A stretch of DNA of 64,000 bases from JAZTYK01 sp045636925 (lineage in GTDB: Bacteria; Bacillota; Clostridia; Oscillospirales; Butyricicoccaceae), in the NCBI GenBank assembly GCA_045636925.1, contig JAZTYK010000005.1:41264-105263 (forward strand), written 5' to 3'. Positions 57,986 through 64,000 of this stretch are shown here, piece by piece. The position numbers and the translations under genes were made by a program. Every line of letters begins with the position of its first letter. Position 1 is the stretch's first letter. Below the pieces are notes generated by a model. That model was given only the letters and a program-made list of their open reading frames with translations. It ran no database searches and was not told the DNA's origin.

Positions 57986-58707
57986 GAATCTTATTGACCA
58001 ACGACGACGGCATGCATGCCGCCCAGCTGGTGCCTTTGATCCGCTGGCTGAAAACCAAGTTTGATGTGACTGTGGTGGTTCCCAAGGTAGAACAAAGCGG
58101 CAAGAGCCACGGCATTGAGCTGCACAAGCCCTTTGAGGCAAAAGAAGTGCTCCTTGCCCCCGACATCAAGGTGTGGGCAGTAGACTCTACCCCTGCCGAC
58201 TGCGTGCGTTTTGCAGTGTTGGGTCTGGAGCTTCCCTTTGATCTGGTGGTTTCGGGTATCAACCGCGGCTTTAACGTGGGCGCTGATATGATGTATTCCG
58301 GCACAGTGGGCGCCGCCTTTGAGGCGGTGACACTGGGAATCCCGGCCGTTGCCTTGTCCACGCCGCCGGAGTATTATGACGGCGCGGTAAACCATCTGGA
58401 ACAGATTTATGCCTATTTCTGTGCCAACAAACTGATGGACGTCCACCGGCTGTACAATGTAAATATTCCGCCCCAGCCCCAAGGCATTCGAATCACCCGC
58501 CAGGGCGGACCCTATTATTCCGACAAGTTCCCCTGGGTGGCGCCTGATATGGTCAAGGCAGATGGCCGCTGCGTTCATGTGGATCAGAACGACTTGACAC
58601 TGGACACCGATTCGGTGATACATGGCTATATCTCAGTTTCGCCCCTGACCATCAATCGGGTGGATATGCCGGTGTACGAGCGCTTGAAGGCGCTGAACAG
58701 TGATTGA
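57982..58707 (+). CDS. surE: 5'/3'-nucleotidase SurE
   Basis: A 241-residue survival protein that dephosphorylates nucleoside 5'- and 3'-monophosphates and short polyphosphates. It starts MRILLTNDDGMHAAQLVPLI with the metal-binding DD pair, continues with VVPKVEQSGKSHGIELHKPF, and has the signature LVVSGINRGFNVGADMMYSG TVGAAFEA around residue 90. The ATG at 57982 overlaps the stop of the second DHH gene (ATGA). With the two DHH enzymes it forms a plausible pathway from oligonucleotides to nucleosides. Confidence 0.95.
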   Translation: MRILLTNDDGMHAAQLVPLIRWLKTKFDVTVVVPKVEQSGKSHGIELHKPFEAKEVLLAPDIKVWAVDSTPADCVRFAVLGLELPFDLVVSGINRGFNVGADMMYSGTVGAAFEAVTLGIPAVALSTPPEYYDGAVNHLEQIYAYFCANKLMDVHRLYNVNIPPQPQGIRITRQGGPYYSDKFPWVAPDMVKADGRCVHVDQNDLTLDTDSVIHGYISVSPLTINRVDMPVYERLKALNSD

Positions 58708-58728
58708 TACCGAAAAAATTGCATAAGG

Positions 58729-58760
58729 AAAGCCCCGCTGCATGTGCAGCGGGGCTTTGT
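58729..58760. terminator. Terminator between surE and the OB-repeat lipoprotein gene
   Basis: A 14-bp perfect stem (AAAGCCCCGCTGCA with its complement) and TTT, shared by the converging genes. Confidence 0.8.
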
Positions 58761-58772
58761 TGTGTTTGGGGA

Positions 58773-61700
58773 TTATTCGGCGACAGTATGCTCGGTGATC
58801 CAGCCGTTCTTCAGCTGAGCAGTGCCATTGTACTGACCAATGATACCGTAAACGGTAACGGTGTCACCCGCAACGGGCTTCCAATCCAGAGCGTCATAAC
58901 GGACAGTGCCGTCGGCGCTGTAGGTGCCATAGACGGTCAGGATATTGCCCTCGGCATCCTGGATCTTCATGTTGCCGTAGGTGGTCTGGTAAACTTCGGT
59001 GATGACACCGGTGACATAGTATTTGCCTTCGGTGTAAACGTTGTGTTCCTTGGAAGCGCCCAGTGCCAGAGCCTGCTCAACGGTCAGAACGCTATCAGCT
59101 GCGGGATCGCCGGCGGGTTCTTCGCCTTCGCCCTCACCTTCGCCTTCACCCTCGCCAGCGGCGGGAGTATGCTCGGTGATCCAGCCGTTCTTCAGCTGAG
59201 GAGTATCGTTGTACTGACCAATGATGCCGTAAACGGTAATGGTGTCACCCGCAACGGGCTTCACTTCCAGAGCATCATACCGGACAGTGCCGTCGGCGCT
59301 GTAGGTTCCGTAAACGGTCAGGATATTGCCCTCGGCATCCTGGATCTTCATGTTGCCGTAGGTGGTCTGGTAAACTTCGGTGATCACACCGGTGACATAG
59401 TACTTGCCTGCGGTGTAGACATTGTGTGCCTGAGAAGCACCCAGAGTCAGAGCCTGCTCGATGGTCAGCTCGCTGTCAGCTGCAGGAACAAAGCCGGTGA
59501 TCCAACCGTTCTTCAGCTGAGCAGTGCCATTGTACTGACCAATGATACCGTAGACGGTAACGGTGTCACCCGCAACGGGCTTCACTTCCAGAGCATCATA
59601 ACGGACAGTGCCGTCGGCGCTATAGGTGCCGTAGACGGTCAGGATATTGCCCTCGGCATCCTGGATCTTCATGTTGCCGTAGGTGGTCTGGTAAACTTCG
59701 GTGATGACACCGGTGACATAGTACTTGCCTTCGGTGTAAACATTGTGCTCTTTGGAAGCGCCCAGTGCCAGAGCGTCCTTGATGGACAGTGCGGTGTCGG
59801 GGGTGGGATCGGGAGTAACGGGAGTATCGGGGGTATCATCGCCTTCGCCGTCGCCGGAGCCGCCTTCGCCCTCAACGATGGTAACGGTGCCGAAGTGTGC
59901 AACAAAGTTGCCCTGTGCAACGTCCAGCTTGCCGGCATTTTCACCGGTGACATAGGAGATGTCAGATGCGCTGAAGGTCTTGTAAGTGCCGTAGGTACCG
60001 AAGTACATCTCGGTGCCTTCTACATCGCAGGTAACACCCTTGATGGCGGTGTTGTACTTGAGAACCTTGGTGGGAGTCTCGGTAAAGACAACATTGTTGT
60101 GGGTGCCGCTCTTGACGATTTCCAGATACTGCTTGACACCTGCCTTCAGGAAGTAGACGCGGACACCGCCGGAAACCTCTTCCAGATAGACATCAACAGC
60201 CTTGGTGGCATCGTCGGTGGTTTCATAATAGAAGCCGTTCATTGCGCCGGTCAGGTACAGGACCTTATCCTGCAGGTTCTTCTGGGTCAGATAGAACTTG
60301 TAAGCGGTGCCTGCAACGGGAGCGTCAACGGGGGTCAGGGTGACGGAGGGCTTGGTGTCTTCGGGCTGCTCGTCAGATGCATCGCCCTTTTCGGCCTTGA
60401 CCAGTTCGCAGCCGGCAGCAAACTGCACGGTGCCCTTGTAGTTGGTCAGGTTGCCCTTGACGGTGATGATGTTGCCAACCTTCAGGTCTGCAACGCCATC
60501 GCCGGTGAGGCGGTAAGCCTGGAACTGGGCAGTGCCGGTGGAGCTTTCCACGATCATGGTAACGGTGATGTTCTTGTATTGCTCGCTGTACTCGGTGTTG
60601 ATGGTTGCCAGCTTACCGGTCAGGGTAACGGGCTCCTTGTACATCAGAGCTTCGCCGTCCTTCAGCTTCAGGGCTGCGTCGACGATTTCCTTGGGATTGG
60701 AGGGAGCGGTGGGCAGTTCTACGCCGCCGTCTACAACCTTGTCCAGGGTGCAGCCTGCGTTGAACTCAACCAGACCCTTTTCGCTGCCATCGGCATAGTT
60801 GATGATGGCGCCGGTTACGGTGATGATATCACCGGGCTTAATGGTATCAGCGCCTTCGCCCTTCATACGGTAGCAGACGATTTCCTTCTTGCCGGAGGTG
60901 CCTTCGACTTCGATGGTAACGGTGACATTGCCATAGTTGGCATCATAGGGAGTGCCGATCTTGACGATGGGACCGGTGAGGGTAACAGATGCGTAAGGCA
61001 GAGCGCCGCCGGGAGCCAGTGCAAAAGCTTCGTCAACGATGACCTTGCTGTCGGCGGGTGCTTCGGGAGCGCCTTCGCCCTTGACCACCTTATCCAGGGT
61101 GCAGCCTGCGCCAAACTGAATGTTGCCGTTGTAGTTGGTCAGGGTACCGGTTACGGTGATGGTATCGGTGACTGCCAGATTCTCAGCGCCTTCGCCGGCC
61201 AGGCGGTAGCACTGAATGTTCTTGCCTTCGAAACCTTCGATGGCGATGGTAACGGTGATGTTCTTGTAGCCGGCATCATAGGGGGTGTTGATCACAGTGA
61301 TGACACCGGTGAGGGTGACCTCGTAATCCAGAGATGCACCGGGCTCCAGGGCAAAGGCATCGTTCAGAACGCCGGCAATGTCGCCCTTGGTGCTCTTGGG
61401 CGCAATGTGCTTCCACTCCTTGGTCAGGGTGGTCTTGCCATCGGTGATGGTAGCGGTCAGCACATAGGGGGTGTCTTCAGTCAGATCCTGGTTCACGTGG
61501 ATGGTGATCAGACCATCTTTGGTCTCACCAAGCTTTACCACGGTCTCGGGGACGTTAACACTCCACTTGACCTCGAACTTCTTGTTGCCGACAGGGACCA
61601 CAGCGATACGCTGGTAGTCACGGGCAGTCTTTTCGGGGGCCTCTTTGTACACCGTCTTGATGTACTCCATGGCAGCTTCCAGATCGTAATTCACGTCCGG

Positions 61701-61784
61701 CTTGTTGTCGGTATTTTGCTTGCAGCCTGCGAACAGAGTCAGCAGCGTTGCGAGAAGCAGGGCCCATGTAATCAATTTTTTCAT
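58773..61784 (-). CDS. Lipoprotein with six OB-fold-like repeats
   Basis: A 1003-residue exported lipoprotein; the lipobox is LTLFAGCKQ with Cys21. After an Ig-like segment (about 30-130) come three similar modules of about 100 residues (135-237, 245-352, 363-467) with patterns such as VTLTG.I..I.T.YD..Y.NIT and YNGNIQFGAGCTLDKV. A different beta-rich domain lies at about 482-640. Then three nearly identical OB-like modules (666-764, 772-874, 899-1000) read YYVTGVITEVYQTTYGNMKI, QDAEGNILTVYGTYSADGT and VYGIIGQYNGTAQLKNGWI. Acidic GE-rich linkers separate them. OB modules of this kind occur in extracellular nucleases and may bind nucleic acid or oligosaccharide. GGAG precedes the ATG; the nuclease gene ends 18 bp upstream. 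Confidence 0.85.
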   Translation of the reverse strand: MKKLITWALLLATLLTLFAGCKQNTDNKPDVNYDLEAAMEYIKTVYKEAPEKTARDYQRIAVVPVGNKKFEVKWSVNVPETVVKLGETKDGLITIHVNQDLTEDTPYVLTATITDGKTTLTKEWKHIAPKSTKGDIAGVLNDAFALEPGASLDYEVTLTGVITVINTPYDAGYKNITVTIAIEGFEGKNIQCYRLAGEGAENLAVTDTITVTGTLTNYNGNIQFGAGCTLDKVVKGEGAPEAPADSKVIVDEAFALAPGGALPYASVTLTGPIVKIGTPYDANYGNVTVTIEVEGTSGKKEIVCYRMKGEGADTIKPGDIITVTGAIINYADGSEKGLVEFNAGCTLDKVVDGGVELPTAPSNPKEIVDAALKLKDGEALMYKEPVTLTGKLATINTEYSEQYKNITVTMIVESSTGTAQFQAYRLTGDGVADLKVGNIITVKGNLTNYKGTVQFAAGCELVKAEKGDASDEQPEDTKPSVTLTPVDAPVAGTAYKFYLTQKNLQDKVLYLTGAMNGFYYETTDDATKAVDVYLEEVSGGVRVYFLKAGVKQYLEIVKSGTHNNVVFTETPTKVLKYNTAIKGVTCDVEGTEMYFGTYGTYKTFSASDISYVTGENAGKLDVAQGNFVAHFGTVTIVEGEGGSGDGEGDDTPDTPVTPDPTPDTALSIKDALALGASKEHNVYTEGKYYVTGVITEVYQTTYGNMKIQDAEGNILTVYGTYSADGTVRYDALEVKPVAGDTVTVYGIIGQYNGTAQLKNGWITGFVPAADSELTIEQALTLGASQAHNVYTAGKYYVTGVITEVYQTTYGNMKIQDAEGNILTVYGTYSADGTVRYDALEVKPVAGDTITVYGIIGQYNDTPQLKNGWITEHTPAAGEGEGEGEGEGEEPAGDPAADSVLTVEQALALGASKEHNVYTEGKYYVTGVITEVYQTTYGNMKIQDAEGNILTVYGTYSADGTVRYDALDWKPVAGDTVTVYGIIGQYNGTAQLKNGWITEHTVAE
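58785..59789 (-). repeat. Three near-identical tandem coding repeats (OB modules)
   Basis: Copies at about 58785-59090, 59163-59471 and 59493-59789 are almost the same at DNA level over 270 bases or more (for example ATGTTGCCGTAGGTGGTCTG occurs in each). They point to recent duplication or ongoing gene conversion. Confidence 0.88.
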
Positions 61785-61802
61785 AGTAAGCTCCTCATTC
61801 CG

Positions 61803-63179
61803 TTAGTGTACGGCGATACAGTCGGGGTTATAGACCTTGATCTGGTATTCACCGTCAAAATAGTCCACGATGCCCTTGACATCAATGGTTTTGTTTTGGT
61901 AGGCTTCGGCCGTGATCAAATTCCGGTCGGCATCGTAAAGAATGCCGGTGCGAACATTGATGGTAACGCCGTTTGCCTTGCAGCGCATGGTCATGGCACC
62001 CTTGGAGTCGCCGCTTTGGGTGGTATAAATGCTCTGCACCTGCAGATCCTTCATTTCCACCGTGGTGCTCAGCACCAGCTTGGCATAATCCTCGGTGACA
62101 GAGGTCTCATCGTACTGCACCTTGACCTTGCCCTCGGCAAACTCCTTGGGGTCGGTGAGCACATACGAAGGACTGTGACCGTCGCTGAGCTTTTGGATGT
62201 TGTTGGGATCATCGGGTCTCATGACGCGATAACCCAGATCAGACACCTGCCAGGTACCGCCGGCTGCGTAATACTGTACAGAGCCAACGATGCGGACACG
62301 GTTGCCCACAGAGAGGATATCCTGACCCTCGCTGGACAGGTCATAGCCGTAATAGCAGGTCATGCCGAAGTAGCGGCCGGTTTCGGGATCGAACTCTTCT
62401 ACATAAGCGGTCTGGGCACTGTTTACCGTGACAACACCTTCGAAGATGACCTTTTTGTTTTCATATTCGGAGGCATGCAGGCGGAGCTCCTTGAGGGAGA
62501 TCTCAATGGCATCACCGTAGTAGAACTCGGGATCCTTTTGACCGGAGAATACATTCAGCTTTTGGTTTCTGGCTTGGGTCAGCGCCGCCATGGCGATGTC
62601 ACCGTACTGATTGTCAGAGGTCTTGCTGGCAACGGCCAGGCCGTTCTGCAGGATTTCTACATTCAGGTTGCGGTAATCGGTCATGTCTGCGGTCTTGTAC
62701 CAGACCCAGGTCAGGTAGCGGTCACCGGTGGAGTCGGGGTTCCACTTGGCATCCTCGGACTCGATGATGATGGAGGTGGCAGCCGACAGCTTTTCTTTGG
62801 TGAAGCTTGCGGCTTTTTTGCCGTATTCCTCGATCTTACCGGTGCATTCGGGGGTATTGATGGCCAGATAACGGGCCTTCAGTACGCCGCCGGGAATCAC
62901 GGAGGCAGGCACATGGAAGTGGGTGGTGTCACCGTCTACAAACTGTTTGACGGTAACCTCCTGCTTGACCGTGGCGGAGTTCATATTCAGTTTCAGCTGA
63001 CCCGCATAATCCACGGGATCTCCGGTGGTGCCGTTTGGGTTGCCGCCGGAGCTGCCGGAGCCGGGGGTATCATTCGGTTTGGTTGCCGGCTCGCCGCCGC
63101 AGCCGCACAGGGCGGCTGCCAGCAGGCAAAAGACCAGTACAAGGGCCAGCAGTTTATGCAGCTGTTTCATGGCAATCAC
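61803..63179 (-). CDS. Thermonuclease-domain lipoprotein with OB-like C-terminus
   Basis: A 458-residue exported lipoprotein; the signal ends ALCGCGGE with the acylated Cys at 27. A glycine/proline-rich spacer is followed by a staphylococcal nuclease-type domain (about 75-215): VKQFVDGDTTHFHV, LKARYLAINTPECTGKIEEY and STGDRYLTWVWYK. The residues matching Arg35, Glu43 and Arg87 of staphylococcal nuclease are present (Arg103, Glu111, Arg154), but the calcium ligand Asp40 is Asn108. Two beta-rich OB-like segments follow (about 225-335 and 360-458). GTG at 63179 has AGGA 7 bases away; ATG at 63170 is an alternative. It lies 3 bp after the solute-binding protein gene. Confidence 0.87.
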   Translation of the reverse strand: MIAMKQLHKLLALVLVFCLLAAALCGCGGEPATKPNDTPGSGSSGGNPNGTTGDPVDYAGQLKLNMNSATVKQEVTVKQFVDGDTTHFHVPASVIPGGVLKARYLAINTPECTGKIEEYGKKAASFTKEKLSAATSIIIESEDAKWNPDSTGDRYLTWVWYKTADMTDYRNLNVEILQNGLAVASKTSDNQYGDIAMAALTQARNQKLNVFSGQKDPEFYYGDAIEISLKELRLHASEYENKKVIFEGVVTVNSAQTAYVEEFDPETGRYFGMTCYYGYDLSSEGQDILSVGNRVRIVGSVQYYAAGGTWQVSDLGYRVMRPDDPNNIQKLSDGHSPSYVLTDPKEFAEGKVKVQYDETSVTEDYAKLVLSTTVEMKDLQVQSIYTTQSGDSKGAMTMRCKANGVTINVRTGILYDADRNLITAEAYQNKTIDVKGIVDYFDGEYQIKVYNPDCIAVH

Positions 63180-63182
63180 AGA

Positions 63183-64000
63183 TTATTCCTGATATTCGCA
63201 CTCTTCCACAGCGTCTTCAAAGGCTTTCTTGATCTGCTGATCCAGATCGTTGCCCTTCAGACCCAGGCACTTGGTCAGCAGAGCGCCAACCTGATCACGG
63301 GCGGTGGAGGAGCCGTTGAATGCGGGAGAGGTGTAGTAAGCGTCCTTCTGATCCATGGAGACCTTGGCGGACAGAGCGGTGATATTCTTGCCGCCGTCGG
63401 CCTTGTCCAGATAGTTCTTGTAGACGGGATGCTCGCCAACGGACTTCAGAACGGGCATATAGCCGGAAGCGATAGCGAACTCAGCCTGGAACTCAACGTT
63501 GGTGGTCAGGAACTTGACGAACAGCCAAGAAGCGACAACCTCCTGGGGATTGGCATCCTTAAAGATGCACAGGCTGGGACCCTGAGAGATGACCTTGGGA
63601 GCATCGGGGTTGACCTGAGGAATGGTAGCGATGCCAACCTCGAAGGGATAGCCGTCAGCGGTCTTGGTGGGTCTCTGGTGGGTAGCACCGGCGGAGGAGC
63701 CGATGGACATGTAGGAGTTGGTGCCGGTCTGAGCAACGAACAGGCCGGAGGTGTAAGCGCCGTAGATCTCCTGAGTGGTGACGTAACCCTTCTGGTACCA
63801 GTCACGGAACATCTTGACGAATTCCTTGTTGGCGTCGTTGTCGAACAGGAAGTGCTCCTCACCGGAAGCAGTGGTATAAGGAGAGCCGTACTGCTCGGTC
63901 ATGGTAATGAACCAGTTGGATTCACTGTCGTAGCCCAAGGGGATACAATCGGGATCGATTTCCTTGATCTTGGCGCACAGGGTCTCCAGCTCGTCCCAGG
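63183..64000 (-). CDS. ABC transporter extracellular solute-binding protein, family 1 type (partial)
   Basis: The window contains the C-terminal 272 codons; the start lies outside. The sequence resembles family 1 (sugar/glycerol-phosphate) binding proteins: LGYDSESNWFITMTEQYGSP, DWYQKGYVTTQEIYGAYTSG, ISQGPSLCIFKDANPQEVVA, SWLFVKFLTTNVEFQAEFAI and GYMPVLKSVGEHPVYKNYLD. The mature domain binds the substrate outside the membrane for an ABC importer whose permease genes would lie beyond the window. The stop is only 3 bp before the nuclease lipoprotein gene, so both belong to one transcript, as does the OB-repeat lipoprotein. The ligand is not known. Confidence 0.9.
   Translation of the reverse strand, partial: WDELETLCAKIKEIDPDCIPLGYDSESNWFITMTEQYGSPYTTASGEEHFLFDNDANKEFVKMFRDWYQKGYVTTQEIYGAYTSGLFVAQTGTNSYMSIGSSAGATHQRPTKTADGYPFEVGIATIPQVNPDAPKVISQGPSLCIFKDANPQEVVASWLFVKFLTTNVEFQAEFAIASGYMPVLKSVGEHPVYKNYLDKADGGKNITALSAKVSMDQKDAYYTSPAFNGSSTARDQVGALLTKCLGLKGNDLDQQIKKAFEDAVEECEYQE

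Noticed and set aside
58785..59789. Transposon-like direct repeats
   Set aside because: The copies are in frame within one lipoprotein and code for the same OB module.

Overview
The window looks like a chromosomal segment of an anaerobic, spore-forming Gram-positive bacterium of the class Clostridia, most likely an Oscillospiraceae/Ruminococcaceae-type gut organism. I infer this from gene content: spoVAC-spoVAD-spoVAE, desulfoferrodoxin, DUF1836, DUF523 and DUF3048 families, a T-box in front of thrS, a split methionine synthase, cohesin/dockerin domains and many lipoproteins. Strong AGGAGG ribosome sites, TTGACA/TATAAT promoters with 17-bp spacers and GC-rich codons (by eye well above 50 percent GC) agree. 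No rRNA, tRNA or CRISPR array was seen.

Layout. 1-2.7 kb: CoA biosynthesis (panT-like then coaX leftward, coaBC rightward from divergent promoters). 2.7-4.4 kb: ECF sigma factor and membrane anti-sigma factor. 4.4-6.3 kb: LysR regulator divergent from a creatininase-family hydrolase. 6.4-8.9 kb: nitroreductase, ferredoxin-type aldo/keto reductase and two small genes. 8.9-13 kb leftward: DUF3048 lipoprotein, tatD, metG. 13-17.9 kb leftward: radical SAM protein, D-aminoacylase, LOG protein, DUF523, NUDIX. 18-23.9 kb rightward: gamma-carbonic anhydrase, MATE exporter and the spoVA genes. spoVAC is interrupted by an AT-rich island flanked by a 61-bp perfect direct repeat. 24-32.6 kb: secreted protein, APH-like kinase, lipase, glpK, a large membrane protein, Na/Pi transporter, DUF1836. 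32.6-37.2 kb: metF, methionine synthase activation protein, metH, HD protein. 37.2-40.4 kb: lipoprotein, DUF362 ferredoxin, MFS transporter.

40.5-46.3 kb holds a striking pair: a 1445-residue secreted cell-wall hydrolase ending in a dockerin, followed 11 bp later by a membrane-anchored cohesin protein. 46.3-49.3 kb: mgtE behind a leader with a 23-codon upstream ORF and attenuator-like hairpins, an acetamidase/formamidase and a small membrane protein. 49.3-52.2 kb: threonine T-box, thrS, dCMP deaminase. 52.2-55.8 kb leftward: xpt, HD protein, pyridoxamine kinase, VTT membrane protein, superoxide reductase. 56-58.7 kb: two tandem DHH phosphoesterases and surE with overlapping starts. 58.8-64 kb leftward: a lipoprotein with six OB-like repeats, a thermonuclease lipoprotein and a solute-binding protein running off the window.

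Best candidates for something new: (1) the spoVAC integration scar, where the foreign segment supplies a replacement 3' end and the displaced native 3' end remains downstream; (2) the dockerin-hydrolase/cohesin-anchor pair, which suggests a minimal non-cellulolytic cohesin-dockerin surface machine; (3) the mgtE leader peptide attenuator; (4) the nuclease/OB-repeat/solute-binding lipoprotein locus, possibly for extracellular nucleic acid use. All functional statements are from sequence reading and family knowledge; no searches were run.
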